Positions 37,027-47,639 of a DNA stretch of 56,442 bases are shown piece after piece. The DNA is from Janibacter anophelis NBRC 107843. GTDB taxonomy: Bacteria > Actinomycetota > Actinomycetes > Actinomycetales > Dermatophilaceae. How positions within the stretch are numbered: the stretch's first letter is position 1; each line of letters starts with the position of its first letter. Under the pieces are notes generated by a model. The model was not told where the DNA came from. It was given only the letters and a program-made list of their open reading frames with translations, and made no database searches. The position numbers were made by a program, and so were the translations under genes. The stretch spans positions 1 to 56,442 of the forward strand of contig NZ_BCSQ01000019.1 in assembly GCF_001570945.1 (NCBI RefSeq), written 5' to 3'.

Positions 37027-38735
37027 TGGCCACGCTCGTCTGTGAGTACCTCCGCCCGCTCGCCCGGTGGAACCCCGGACCACGGCGTCGCTGGATCGCC
37101 CTGCGGGCCGCCTGCGCCGTCGCCCTGCCGCTCGTCGCCTTCGGGCTCGCCGGTCACGGTCAGCAGGGCTTCCTCGCGGGCATGGGTGTCTTCGCCGTGC
37201 TCTACGGCGCCTCGGCGCCGGTGCGTCGCCGCTTCGTCGTCACCCCGCTCGCCGGTCTGGGCCTGCTCGCCTCGATGACGCTCGGCATCCTGCTGGCGGG
37301 CCACCCCTTCCTCGCGATCCTGGCCATGGGCCTGACGGCGACGGTGGCCGCGGTGCTCACCTCCGCCCTGCAGGTCGGTCCGCCGGGCGCCTTCTTCTTC
37401 GCCCTCGTCACCGGGATCGGCAACATCGCCGCGACCGGGGGCGCTGATCCGCTGACGATCCTCGGGTTCGCCGCGATCGGTGTCCTCTCGGCGGTCGTCG
37501 TCGGCACGTCCGACGCGTGGTTCGGGGCGCACGGGGTCGAGGACGCCGCCGTGACCCACGCTGAGGAGGTCGTCGAGCGCTACCTCGCCGAGACCGACCC
37601 GGCGCAGGTCCCCGGGGCGCGTCGGGCCGCTGCGCAGGCGCTCAACACCGCGTGGACCGCCGTGACGGACGGGGGCTCGGAGCGCTTCGACGGTCGGCTC
37701 CAGCGGGTCCACAACCGGTACGCCAGCGCGGTCTCGCGGGCGATCGGCGGACCCGACGCGGAGGTCACCGCGGAGCTGGCCCTGCACGAGGCCGCCCGCG
37801 TCCGGCAGGTGTCGCTGGGTCGCCCCCGCGCCGGCTGGTCGCTGCGCCAGGCGCTGCGGTGGCCGAGCGAGGACCTGCTCATCGGTGCCCGGGTGCTCGC
37901 CGCCACGGTCATCGCCGGCAGCGTCGCCCTGCTCCTCGACAACGCGCACGCCTACTGGGCCGCGGCCTTCGCGGTCCTCGTCGTCCACGTCGGTGGGTCC
38001 CGCAGCTCGCAGCTGCACCGGGCCTTCCAGCGCACGGTGGGCACGGCGCTCGGTCTGGTCGTCTTCACCCTGCTGCTGCGATTGGATCTGTCGCACTGGT
38101 GGACCGTGGCGATCGTCGTGGCGCTGCAGTTCGTCGTCGAGCTCTTCATCACGCGCAACTACGCCCTCGCCGTCGTCTTCCTCACGCCCCTGGCGCTCGT
38201 CATCTCCGAGGCCGTCACCGGCATGGATACGACGACGATCCTGCTCGACCGCGGCCTGGACACCCTCATCGGAGTCGGCGCCGCCGTGCTCGTCCTGCTC
38301 GTCTCGGGCCGCCTCGGACGGCCCGAGCTGCTGCTGCGCGCGCACGCCCGGCGCGTGGTGCTCGCCCTCGACGACGTGCTCGCCGACCTCGCCGAGCGAC
38401 GCACCCGCACCGACGAGGGCATGGCCGCTCACCTCGACCACTGCAAGCAGCTGTACGTCGAGCTGCTGCAGTCCGACCAGGTCGCCCGGCGGGCCCTCGC
38501 CGATGCGCCCGAGGCCGTGCGGCCGTATCGCCGCATGGAGGAGCTGCTCGCGACGACCGCCTACCTCGTCCTCGGCGCCACGTGGAACCCCCGCGTCCGC
38601 GGCCAGAGCGAGCTGATGGCCCGGGCCCGCGACGAGCTGTCCGGGCTCACGGACCACCCGGTGACCCACAGCCGCGACGCCGCGGAGATCACCGACGACC
38701 TGCGGCGCGTCCACGCCGTGCTCACCGAGGCCTGA
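37026..38735 (+). CDS. FUSC family membrane protein (aromatic-acid exporter-like)
   Basis: 569-residue integral membrane protein. Two hydrophobic blocks of about five to six helices lie at roughly residues 30-160 and 285-440, each followed by a soluble helical region, as in FUSC/YccS/AaeB proteins that export aromatic or other organic acids. The second block includes YWAAAFAVLVVHVGGS and LVVFTLLLRLDLSHWW; the final soluble part is alpha-helical. Coupled to the upstream acetyltransferase by a 1-nt overlap (TGATG). Together with MMPL it makes an operon with two exporters. Confidence 0.87.
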   Translation: MATLVCEYLRPLARWNPGPRRRWIALRAACAVALPLVAFGLAGHGQQGFLAGMGVFAVLYGASAPVRRRFVVTPLAGLGLLASMTLGILLAGHPFLAILAMGLTATVAAVLTSALQVGPPGAFFFALVTGIGNIAATGGADPLTILGFAAIGVLSAVVVGTSDAWFGAHGVEDAAVTHAEEVVERYLAETDPAQVPGARRAAAQALNTAWTAVTDGGSERFDGRLQRVHNRYASAVSRAIGGPDAEVTAELALHEAARVRQVSLGRPRAGWSLRQALRWPSEDLLIGARVLAATVIAGSVALLLDNAHAYWAAAFAVLVVHVGGSRSSQLHRAFQRTVGTALGLVVFTLLLRLDLSHWWTVAIVVALQFVVELFITRNYALAVVFLTPLALVISEAVTGMDTTTILLDRGLDTLIGVGAAVLVLLVSGRLGRPELLLRAHARRVVLALDDVLADLAERRTRTDEGMAAHLDHCKQLYVELLQSDQVARRALADAPEAVRPYRRMEELLATTAYLVLGATWNPRVRGQSELMARARDELSGLTDHPVTHSRDAAEITDDLRRVHAVLTEA

Positions 38736-38738
38736 CCC

Positions 38739-39209
38739 GTGGCCCGCACGAGCGCGGGGCTGCTCCCCTTCGTGCAGGACGAAGGGGGGACTCCGCACGT
38801 CTTCCTCGGGCACATGGGCGGACCGCTGTGGTCCCGTCGGCCTCGCGGCTGGACGGTGGTCAAGGGCGAGGTCGACGCCGACGAGGACCTGCTCGCCGCG
38901 GCCGAGCGCGAGTTCCTCGAGGAGACCGGTGCGCCAGCGCCTGCCGGTCCGCGGGTACCGCTCGGTCAGGTGCGCCAGTCCGGTGGCAAGGTCGTGCACG
39001 TCTGGGCGGTCGAGGTGGACGAGCCGGAGTCCGTGGCACTCGTCTCGCCCGGCACCTTCGAGATGGAGTGGCCACCGAGGTCGGGGCGACGGCAGGTCTT
39101 CCCAGAGCTCGACCGGGCGCAGTGGCACGACCTGGACGCAGCGCGCGAGCTGGTCGTGGCCGCACAGACCGCCTTCCTCGACCGTCTCATCGAGGCGCTC
39201 CCCCGCTGA
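38739..39209 (+). CDS. Nudix hydrolase
   Basis: 156-residue Nudix protein. The box reads GEVDADEDLLAAAEREFLEETG, with all catalytic Glu and Arg positions; N-terminal SAGLLPFVQDEGGTPHVFLGHMGG and a tail containing WHDLDAARELV resemble predicted NTP pyrophosphohydrolases. Substrate uncertain. GTG start lies 3 nt after the FUSC stop, so it belongs to the MMPL-GNAT-FUSC operon. Early codons contain an inverted pair of the CGAAGGGG word (38765-38787). It ends 16 nt from the opposing HAD gene. Confidence 0.9.
   Translation: MARTSAGLLPFVQDEGGTPHVFLGHMGGPLWSRRPRGWTVVKGEVDADEDLLAAAEREFLEETGAPAPAGPRVPLGQVRQSGGKVVHVWAVEVDEPESVALVSPGTFEMEWPPRSGRRQVFPELDRAQWHDLDAARELVVAAQTAFLDRLIEALPR
38765..38787. repeat. 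inverted pair of the CGAAGGGG word inside a Nudix gene
   Basis: Arms CCCCTTCGT (38765-38773) and ACGAAGGGG (38779-38787) flank a 5-nt loop; the second copy extends to a full CGAAGGGGG (38780-38788). It could form a 9-bp hairpin in the mRNA very near the 5' end of the coding region, covering codons 9-17. Confidence 0.9.
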
Positions 39210-39225
39210 CGCACCGGCGGTCAGG

Positions 39226-39861
39226 TCAGGTCGTGTGCAGGTCCGCCAGGGCGGGCACGAGCGGGGTCAGGGCGTCGACGAGCCCTCTCGCCCCGGAGGC
39301 CGGGTCGTGGCGCACCCCGCGGATGCCCACCGACCGTGCCGCCTCGACATTGCCCGGCAGGTCGTCGACGAAGCCGACGCGCTCCGCCGGCAGGTCGAGG
39401 TCGTCGAGGATGTGCTCGAAGAAGGCGGGGTCGGGTTTCATCGCCCCGATCTCGCTCGAGTAGTACGAGCCGTCGACGAGGTCGTCGTACCCGCGGACCT
39501 CGCGCATGTGCCGCACCCGGTGGTCCTGCTGGTTGGTCGCCAGCATGCAGCGCACGCCGAGGTCGCGCACGGCGGTGAGCACGGCGACGGCCTCGGGGTC
39601 CAGGTCGAACTGCTCCCAGATGTCGAGCAGGTCCGCCACGGTCACGGGGACGTGGTCACGCTCCTCCCGCACGACGTGGAGCAGCTCCTCGAGGACCTCG
39701 CGCAGGGGACGCTCACCGCGCAGCGCAGGCAGCTCGGCCTCGAAGACCCGATCGGCGAACCCGTCGCCGACCTGCCCGTCGAGACGGGCGCGCCAGTCGA
39801 AGCGGCCGTGCTGCAGGACGCCGTCGCAGTCCCACAGCAGCACCTCGACCGGCGCACTCAT
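39226..39861 (-). CDS. HAD superfamily hydrolase
   Basis: 211-residue phosphatase-like protein with all four HAD motifs: DCDGVL (nucleophile Asp and second Asp), MLATNQ (Thr), IGAMKPDPAFF (Lys) and VGFVDDLPGNV (acidic pair). The helical cap between motifs I and II places it near the YihX/epoxide-hydrolase-like or beta-phosphoglucomutase-like HAD groups. Substrate unknown. It lies 3 nt after the aspS stop on the same strand and is probably co-transcribed. Confidence 0.88.
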   Translation of the reverse strand: MSAPVEVLLWDCDGVLQHGRFDWRARLDGQVGDGFADRVFEAELPALRGERPLREVLEELLHVVREERDHVPVTVADLLDIWEQFDLDPEAVAVLTAVRDLGVRCMLATNQQDHRVRHMREVRGYDDLVDGSYYSSEIGAMKPDPAFFEHILDDLDLPAERVGFVDDLPGNVEAARSVGIRGVRHDPASGARGLVDALTPLVPALADLHTT

Positions 39862-39864
39862 CGC

Positions 39865-41670
39865 TCAGGCCCCGGCCGGGTCCTCGTCGTCCTCCCGGCG
39901 CGGCTTCGCGTCGATGCCGGCCTCCTTGCGCTGCTCCAGGGTGATCGGGGCGGGCGCGTCGGTCAGCGGGTCGTACCCGCCACCGGACTTGGGGAAGGCG
40001 ATGACGTCGCGGATGGACTCGGCACCCAGGAGCAGCATGCAGATGCGGTCCCAGCCGAAGGCGATGCCGCCGTGCGGCGGGGCGCCGTACTTGAAGGCCT
40101 CGAGGAGGAAGCCGAACTTCTCCTGCGCGGCCTCCTCGTCCAGGCCCATGACCTTGAAGACCCGCTCCTGCACGTCCTTGCGGTGGATACGGATCGAGCC
40201 GCCGCCGATCTCGTTGCCGTTGCACACGAGGTCGTAGGCGTACGCGAGCGCGGGGCCCGGGTCGGTGTCGAAGCTGTCGAGGAACTCGTCCTTGGGGCTG
40301 GTGAAGGCGTGGTGGACCGCGGTCCACGCGCCGGCGCCGACCGCCACGTCACCGGCGGCGACGGCATCGCCGGCCGGCTCGAAGAGCGGGGCGTCGACGA
40401 CCCAGAGGAAGGACCAGGCGTCCTCGTCGATGAGCCCGCAGCGCTGGGCGATCTCCTGGCGCGCGGCACCGAGCAGTCCGCGGGCCGCCTTGGCCTTGTC
40501 GGCGGCGAAGAAGATGCAGTCACCGGGGGCCGCACCGACGTGCGCGGCCAGCCCCGCCTTCTCCGCGTCGGAGATGTTCTTGGCCACGGGACCACCGAGC
40601 TCGCCGTCCTCACCGACGGTGACGTAGGCCAGCCCCTTGGCGCCGCGCTGCTTGGCCCACTCCTGCCACGCGTCGAACTGGCGACGCGGCTGCGAGGCGC
40701 CGCCGGGCATGACGACCGCGCCGACGTACTCGTTCTTGAAGACGCGGAAGGGGGTGTCGGCGAAGTACGCGGTGCAGTCGACCAGCTCGACGCCGAAGCG
40801 CAGATCCGGCTTGTCGGAGCCGAATCGCTCCATCGCCTCGGTGTACGTCATCCGCTGGAAGGGAGCGTCCAGCTCGACGCCGATCGTCGCCCAGACGGCC
40901 TTGGCGATCGCCTCGCCGAGCTCGATGACGTCGTCCTGCTCGACGAAGGACATCTCGATGTCGAGCTGGGTGAACTCGGGCTGCCGGTCGGCGCGGAAGT
41001 CCTCGTCGCGGTAGCAGCGGGCGATCTGGTAGTAGCGCTCCATGCCGGCGACCATGAGCAGTTGCTTGAACAGCTGCGGGCTCTGCGGCAGGGCGTACCA
41101 CTCGCCGGGCGCCAAGCGCGCGGGCACGAGGAAGTCACGGGCACCCTCGGGCGTGGACCGGGTGAGCGTCGGGGTCTCGATCTCGACGAAGTCGCGCTCG
41201 GCGAGCACGGAGCGCGCGGCCGCGTTGACCTTGCTGCGCAGTCGCAGGCCGGCGCCGGCGCTCGTGGCACCCGGACGTCGCAGGTCGAGGTAGCGGTGCT
41301 TCAGGCGCGCCTCCTCGCCGACGGTGACGCGCTCGTCGATCTGGAAGGGCAGCGGTGCGGCCGCGGAGAGCACCTCGATCGAGGTCGCGACGACGTCGAT
41401 CTCGCCGGTGGGCAGCTCGGGGTTGACGTCCTTGGGGTCGCGCGCGGTGACCTCACCGACGACCTTGACGACGTACTCGTTGCGCAGGTCGTGCGCGGCA
41501 CCGGTGAGCACCTCGTCGCGGGCCACGACCTGGGCCACCCCGGAGGCATCCCGCAGGTCGAGGAAGGCCACCCCACCGTGATCGCGTCGGCGACCCACCC
41601 ATCCGGTGAGCGTGACGGTCTGACCGGAGTGCTCGGCACGCAGGGTGCCGGCTTCGTGGGTGCGGAGCAC
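39865..41670 (-). CDS. aspS: aspartyl-tRNA synthetase (bacterial type, probably non-discriminating)
   Basis: 601 residues: N-terminal OB-fold anticodon domain ([20 protein letters not shown]), class II catalytic core with motif 2 around [20 protein letters not shown], the bacterial GAD insertion (about residues 290-420) and motif 3 in [14 protein letters not shown]. Charges tRNA-Asp; in actinobacteria that use GatCAB the enzyme also charges tRNA-Asn, which is an inference here. The GTG start is preceded by AAGGAA at suitable distance. A -10-like TAGGAT lies at 41730-41725. Confidence 0.97.
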   Translation of the reverse strand: MLRTHEAGTLRAEHSGQTVTLTGWVGRRRDHGGVAFLDLRDASGVAQVVARDEVLTGAAHDLRNEYVVKVVGEVTARDPKDVNPELPTGEIDVVATSIEVLSAAAPLPFQIDERVTVGEEARLKHRYLDLRRPGATSAGAGLRLRSKVNAAARSVLAERDFVEIETPTLTRSTPEGARDFLVPARLAPGEWYALPQSPQLFKQLLMVAGMERYYQIARCYRDEDFRADRQPEFTQLDIEMSFVEQDDVIELGEAIAKAVWATIGVELDAPFQRMTYTEAMERFGSDKPDLRFGVELVDCTAYFADTPFRVFKNEYVGAVVMPGGASQPRRQFDAWQEWAKQRGAKGLAYVTVGEDGELGGPVAKNISDAEKAGLAAHVGAAPGDCIFFAADKAKAARGLLGAARQEIAQRCGLIDEDAWSFLWVVDAPLFEPAGDAVAAGDVAVGAGAWTAVHHAFTSPKDEFLDSFDTDPGPALAYAYDLVCNGNEIGGGSIRIHRKDVQERVFKVMGLDEEAAQEKFGFLLEAFKYGAPPHGGIAFGWDRICMLLLGAESIRDVIAFPKSGGGYDPLTDAPAPITLEQRKEAGIDAKPRREDDEDPAGA

Positions 41671-41724
41671 GGGGAGTTCTTCCTTGCCTTCGACGGGTGC
41701 CCGGCGGATCGCGCGGGCCGCCCC

Positions 41725-41730
41725 ATCCTA
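41725..41730 (-). promoter_or_regulatory. possible -10 element TAGGAT of aspS
   Basis: Lies in the 103-nt gap between the upstream Nudix gene and aspS and would give a leader of about 48 nt. A TTGGCC element at 41755-41750 is 19 nt upstream, slightly far for a -35. Tentative. Confidence 0.35.
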
Positions 41731-41738
41731 CGGAGCAG

Positions 41739-41754
41739 TGGCCCTCGCGGGCCA
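41739..41754. terminator. short hairpin after the pyrG-Nudix operon
   Basis: Arms TGGCCC and GGGCCA (6 bp) with a 4-nt loop (GCGA on the minus strand, a GNRA tetraloop) lie 19 nt past the Nudix stop. Plausible weak terminator; it partly covers the -35 region of the aspS promoter candidate. Confidence 0.35.
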
Positions 41755-41773
41755 ACGGGTTGCGATGCGGTGG

Positions 41774-42420
41774 TCAGTCCAGCGACCGGCGCCCGGGGTG
41801 CGCCGGCCACGGGCTGTCGGCAGGACGAAGGGAGGTCCAGTCGCCTTCGCGCGCGGCCCGCGCGGCCAAGGCCGCGATGATCAGGGTCGAGTTGTGCACG
41901 TCACCGGCCAAGGCGGCTGCGGCGACCTCGTCGAGGGAGGCCCGGCGGTGGACGATGTGTGCCTCCTCGCCGTCGCGCTCGTGTCGCTCGGACGCGGGCA
42001 CGGGGTGCAGGCCACGAGCCAGGTAGACGCGGATCGCCTCGTCCAGGCCACCGGGTGAGGTGAAGTAGTCGACGAGGACCGCCCAGTGGTCGGCCGTGAC
42101 GTCGGCCTCCTCGAGCAGCTCACGCTGCGCGGCGAGGAGCGGGTCCTCACCGGCGACGTCGAGGAGCCCGGCAGGGATCTCCCACTCGTGGGCGGCGACC
42201 GGGTGACGGTACTGCCGGATGAGCAGGGCGTCGTCGTGCTCGTCGAGCGCGAGCACGGCCACCGCGCCCGGGTGGTCGACGACCTCGCGCACGAGGGTCT
42301 CCCCCTCGAGCTCGAAGGTGTCGCGCCGCACGTCCCAGACCGCGCCGTCGAAGACGACCTCGCTCGAGCGCACGGACGCCGCACCGAGCTCGTCCCGCAG
42401 GGGTCCCTCGTCGCCGGCCA

Positions 42421-42421
<1 letters not shown>
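41774..42421 (-). CDS. Nudix hydrolase, ADP-ribose pyrophosphatase type
   Basis: 215 residues. The EWEIPAGLLDVAGEDPLLAA, QRELLEEADV stretch matches the Nudix box of mycobacterial Rv1700 ADP-ribose pyrophosphatase, including the extended GLLDVAGE spacing; TSPGGLDEAIRVYLARGL follows, as in that group. It probably splits ADP-ribose to AMP and ribose-5-phosphate. The ATG overlaps the pyrG stop (TGATG). The pyrG-Nudix adjacency is the same as Rv1699-Rv1700. Confidence 0.92.
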
Positions 42422-44148
<1,727 letters not shown>

Positions 44149-44156
44149 GGGGTTCC

Positions 44157-44162
44157 AATCTA
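44157..44162 (-). promoter_or_regulatory. -10 element TAGATT of pyrG
   Basis: The same hexamer as that of the LLM gene, located 8 nt before the first GTG of pyrG and immediately after the glycosyltransferase stop (44167-44165). It suggests pyrG is transcribed independently of the envelope genes upstream. Confidence 0.5.
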
Positions 44163-44164
44163 CG

Positions 44165-45238
44165 TCACGTTCGCAGTGCTGCGTACCGCAGGGCCCATCG
44201 TGTCGCGCTCGCATCGAGCCCGTCCCACGTCCGGGCCCGTCCTCGGGCGGCTCGAGCCAGACGCGAGGAGCGAAGGGGGTCCCCCAGGACCTCGTCCACG
44301 GCACCGGCGATCCGCCCGGCGAAGGTCGACCGCGGGGCCGGCGGGACGAGGACCCCGACGTCGTGGAGCAGGTCCGGGAGCCCGCCGACGTCCGTGGCGA
44401 CGACCGGGGTCCCCGCCGCCATGGCCTCCTGGACGACGAGTGCCCGGGCCTCCCACTCGCTCGGCACGACGAGGACGTCGGCCGCCAGGAGCCATGGGGT
44501 CACGTCGTGCGCGGCGCCCGCGAGGTGCACGCCGAGCTCCGGGACGAAGGGGGAGATCTCCTCCTGGCCGGGTCCGACGAGGACCCACTGCGCGTCGGTC
44601 CCGCTGGAGTCGCACGCGCCGGCGAGCGCCTCCAGACCCTTCTGCGGCGCCACGCGCGCGAGGGTGAGGACCACGGGACGCCGGGGGTCGAGACCGTGGC
44701 CCGCGAGGAAGCCGGCTCGTTCCGCCGTGCGCCACCCCTCGCGGTCGGCGTCGAGGAGGGCCGGGACCCGCGGCGAGGGCACCTCGGCCAGCTCGGCCCG
44801 ACGGGCCCCGAGGGCGAGCGCGTCCTCGACGAGGTCGCTGCTGGCACCCGTCACGAGGTCGGCGCGCCGGATCACCCGACGGGCCGCCAGCTCGCCGACC
44901 AGCCGCCGCGGGGAGAGGCCCGCCCCGCGGACCTGGTTGTGCAGGCTGATGACGAAGGGGGCGCCCCCGGGTGCGAGCAACGAGCCCCGACGGGTGCCCA
45001 CGGCCGCGACCAGCCCGGCCCTGAACCCGTGGGCGTGGACCACGTCGGCGCCCCGCGCGAGGTCACGCACGGTCGCCACGGTCAGGGGTGCTTCACCCGG
45101 CAGGTCGAAGCGCCCCCGGGTGGCCGGGTCGGTGGCCACGTGCACGTCGTGCCCGTCGGCCGCGAGCGAGGCCGCGAGGTCGGCCACGTGCGTACCGATC
45201 CCGCCGGCGGCGCTGGCCAGGCACAGCAGGACCCTCAT
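44165..45238 (-). CDS. glycosyltransferase, GT-B fold (GT4-like)
   Basis: 357 residues with the N-terminal [20 protein letters not shown] typical of GT4 enzymes, the central hinge [19 protein letters not shown], and the nucleotide-sugar-binding E-x7-E region [20 protein letters not shown]. No membrane helix, so it would act at the cytosolic face. The ATG overlaps the flippase stop (ATGA). Donor and acceptor unknown; the neighbouring polyprenyl-phosphate-type transferase and flippase point to a lipid-linked glycan. Confidence 0.88.
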   Translation of the reverse strand: MRVLLCLASAAGGIGTHVADLAASLAADGHDVHVATDPATRGRFDLPGEAPLTVATVRDLARGADVVHAHGFRAGLVAAVGTRRGSLLAPGGAPFVISLHNQVRGAGLSPRRLVGELAARRVIRRADLVTGASSDLVEDALALGARRAELAEVPSPRVPALLDADREGWRTAERAGFLAGHGLDPRRPVVLTLARVAPQKGLEALAGACDSSGTDAQWVLVGPGQEEISPFVPELGVHLAGAAHDVTPWLLAADVLVVPSEWEARALVVQEAMAAGTPVVATDVGGLPDLLHDVGVLVPPAPRSTFAGRIAGAVDEVLGDPLRSSRLARAARGRARTWDGLDASATRWALRYAALRT

Positions 45239-46845
45239 CGCTGCCCTCCCTTCGCTCGGAGGCGGCGCAGGAGCGGCACGCGGCCGCGCAGGCCGGGGTC
45301 GAGGCGCAGCCCGGCGGCGAGGACGAGACCGGCCACGACCACGCCCACGCCGGCGCCGCCCACGACCGCGCCGAGCACCGAGTCCGGCCACCGGTCGTGC
45401 CCGAGGACGTGGACGAGGCCGCCGAGGCCGACGGCGGCCGCGGCCACGACGACGGCCAGCGGCACCCCTTCGACGGCACGGGGCCCCCAGTCGACCCGGA
45501 CGCGCGCCACGAGCCCCGCACCGGCGAGGAGCATGCCCAGCGACGAGGCCAGACCCAGGGTGACGAGGGTGCGGCGGGCGCCGGACTCGTCGCCGAGCGA
45601 CAGCAGGGGCACCACGGCCGCGACGAGCCACCCGCCGGCCATGACGGCGCCGGCGAGCAGGGCGCGTCCGCGGGCGTAGAGCGCCCGCAGGGCGACGGCG
45701 GTCGCGGCGAAGCCGATGAGCCCCGGCGCCATGGCCACGAGGGCGACGGGCATGACCTCCAGCGCGCGGGAGCCCTCGCCGCTGCGGTCGATCTCGGCGA
45801 AGACCTCGCCGATCGGTCGTGCCGCAGCCATGAGGGCGGCGACGGCGGCGGCGCTCAGGAGCACGACCGCGCGCAGCGCCGCGGCGAGCGTGCCCGCAGC
45901 GACCGACTGCTCGCGCTCGTCACCGTGGGCACTCGCGGAGAGCACGGGGAAGGCGGCGGTCGCCACCGGCACGGCGAGGACGGCGTACGGGAGGAGGTAG
46001 AGGGCCTGGACGTAGTTCTGCACCACGAGGGCACCGTCGCCACCCGAGCGGTTGGCCACGGCCAGCGTGACGAGCACGGTCACCTGCTGGGCGATCAGGG
46101 CGAGCACCCCGGCTCCCGCGAGCGACCGGGCGCGAGCGGCGGTCTCCGGGGCGAGGCGCCAGCGCGGCCGCAGCCGGATGCCGGCCGCGGCGGCCACGAC
46201 GAGCAGGGGCACCGAGAGGGCGACGACGCCGAGGGTCGTCCCGCCGCCGAGCAGGAGCCACTCACGCATGGCGACGTCATCGGGTTCGGTCCCGGCCGGG
46301 ACGGTGAGGGCCCAGGCGATGTAGGTCGCGATGACGACGAGGCTGGAGAGCAACGGCGCCAGCGCCGCGGCGACGAAGCGACGGTGGGCCTGGAGCACCC
46401 CCGAAACGACGATGCCCAGCCCGTAGAGGACGATTTGCGGGCTGAAGACGACGAGCAGTCGAGTGCCGAGGGCCACGGCCCCGTCGACACCGACGTCGCC
46501 GAGCAGCGCCTCGCTGATCCGCGGCGCCGCGAGGGCCACGACGAGCGCGAGGGGCACGAGGACCACGCAGGTGCGGGTCAGCAGCGCCGAGGCGACCTCA
46601 TCGGGATGCTCCCCTCCCTCCGCCGCGATCCGGCCGGCGACGAGCGGGACGACCACGGCGGCGAGGATCCCGCCGACGGCGATCTCGTAGACGATGTTGG
46701 GCACCGTGTTGACGCTCTGGTAGACCGTGCCGACACCCGCCGCGCCCACCGCCCAGGCGAAGACGATCCAGCGCAGGAAGCCGACGACCCGCGCCGCCAT
46801 CGTGATGGCCGCGACGGTCCCCGCGTCCCGCGCGACCCCGCTCAC
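45235..46845 (-). CDS. MurJ/MviN-like lipid flippase
   Basis: 536-residue polytopic protein of the MOP superfamily with about 13-14 helices. The N-terminal region MAARVVGFLRWIVFAWAVGA and YQSVNTVPNIVYEIAVGG, and VFSPQIVLYGLGIVVSGVLQ, are typical MviN/MurJ segments. MurJ flips lipid II. In Mycobacterium MurJ is encoded elsewhere near trxB, so this copy could be a paralogue serving another polyprenyl-linked glycan; this cannot be decided without the genome. GTG start overlaps the upstream gene (GTGA). It lacks the large C-terminal kinase-like extension of some actinobacterial homologues. Confidence 0.88.
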   Translation of the reverse strand: MSGVARDAGTVAAITMAARVVGFLRWIVFAWAVGAAGVGTVYQSVNTVPNIVYEIAVGGILAAVVVPLVAGRIAAEGGEHPDEVASALLTRTCVVLVPLALVVALAAPRISEALLGDVGVDGAVALGTRLLVVFSPQIVLYGLGIVVSGVLQAHRRFVAAALAPLLSSLVVIATYIAWALTVPAGTEPDDVAMREWLLLGGGTTLGVVALSVPLLVVAAAAGIRLRPRWRLAPETAARARSLAGAGVLALIAQQVTVLVTLAVANRSGGDGALVVQNYVQALYLLPYAVLAVPVATAAFPVLSASAHGDEREQSVAAGTLAAALRAVVLLSAAAVAALMAAARPIGEVFAEIDRSGEGSRALEVMPVALVAMAPGLIGFAATAVALRALYARGRALLAGAVMAGGWLVAAVVPLLSLGDESGARRTLVTLGLASSLGMLLAGAGLVARVRVDWGPRAVEGVPLAVVVAAAAVGLGGLVHVLGHDRWPDSVLGAVVGGAGVGVVVAGLVLAAGLRLDPGLRGRVPLLRRLRAKGGQR

Positions 46846-47639
46846 CGCGGCCGGCCCCAGGCGTCGATCTCGCGCAGCACCGGCGTGCCCTCGATGACCC
46901 GGGTGAAGCTCACCCGCTCCGACAGCAGGGTCAGGCCGGTGACGACGGCCGCCGCGCCGAGGCGGCCGCGCGGTCCCAGCCCACGGACGAGGGCCAGACC
47001 GAGCAGGCCCCCGAGCGCATTGGCGCCGCAGTCGCCGAGCATCGACTCGCCGGCGAGGTCCTCGGGCAGGACCGCTCCCGTCCCGACGAGCGCCCCGGCG
47101 AGCGAGCGGGACGCGCTCGGCCCCAGGAGCACCAGACCCGCTGCCGTGGTGACCTTGAGCGCGCGCCCCGGCCGCAGGTCGAGCAGGTTGACGAGGTTGG
47201 CGGTGCCGGCGATGACGACGGCGTCCACGAGCGAGATCGAAGGGGGCGACTCCCCCTCCTCCAGCAGCGCTGCGGCGAGCGCGACGGCGCCGAGACCACC
47301 GAGCTTGACCGCGCCGGTCGTCACCCGGCCGGAGCGCAGGGCCCGCAGGTGACCGCCCAGGCCCTTGGTCCCCGAGTCCCCCACGAGGTCGTCGACGGCG
47401 CCCAGGACACCGGGGACGAGGACGACGAGCGTCGCTGCGGTGCGGCCCTGCGGCTGTGCGAGGACCCCGGTGAGGGCTGCGCCGACCGCGTTCGGTCCCT
47501 CGAGGAGAGTGACTGCCGCCCCGGCGTGGTTGGTGCGCTCCCACGGTCGACGCAGGTGCGCCGGCAGGCCCTGCGTCAGGCGGGTCAGTCCGCGCGCGGC
47601 GACGGCCGCGGCGGCGAGCCCTCGCACCATCGCGCTCAC
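46842..47639 (-). CDS. MraY/WecA-superfamily-like membrane protein
   Basis: 265-residue, very hydrophobic protein with about eight helices. Three sections resemble polyprenyl-phosphate HexNAc-1-phosphate transferases: an early NHAGAAVTLLEGPNA stretch, the Asp-Asp pair in VPGVLGAVDDLVGDSGTKG, the NLVNLLDLRPGRALKV loop in place of NxxNxxDGxDGL, and MLGDCGANALGGLLG in place of MGDTGSL-type. It is shorter than MraY (about 360), so it may be a diverged or minimal member. GTG start overlaps the steB stop (GTGA). Enzyme activity is inferred. Confidence 0.75.
   Translation of the reverse strand: MSAMVRGLAAAAVAARGLTRLTQGLPAHLRRPWERTNHAGAAVTLLEGPNAVGAALTGVLAQPQGRTAATLVVLVPGVLGAVDDLVGDSGTKGLGGHLRALRSGRVTTGAVKLGGLGAVALAAALLEEGESPPSISLVDAVVIAGTANLVNLLDLRPGRALKVTTAAGLVLLGPSASRSLAGALVGTGAVLPEDLAGESMLGDCGANALGGLLGLALVRGLGPRGRLGAAAVVTGLTLLSERVSFTRVIEGTPVLREIDAWGRPR

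Noticed and set aside
45088-47352. 754-codon plus-strand frame opposite murJ
   Set aside because: Asp/Gly/Arg/His-rich antisense composition with no ribosome binding site or motifs; the minus-strand flippase gene explains the region.
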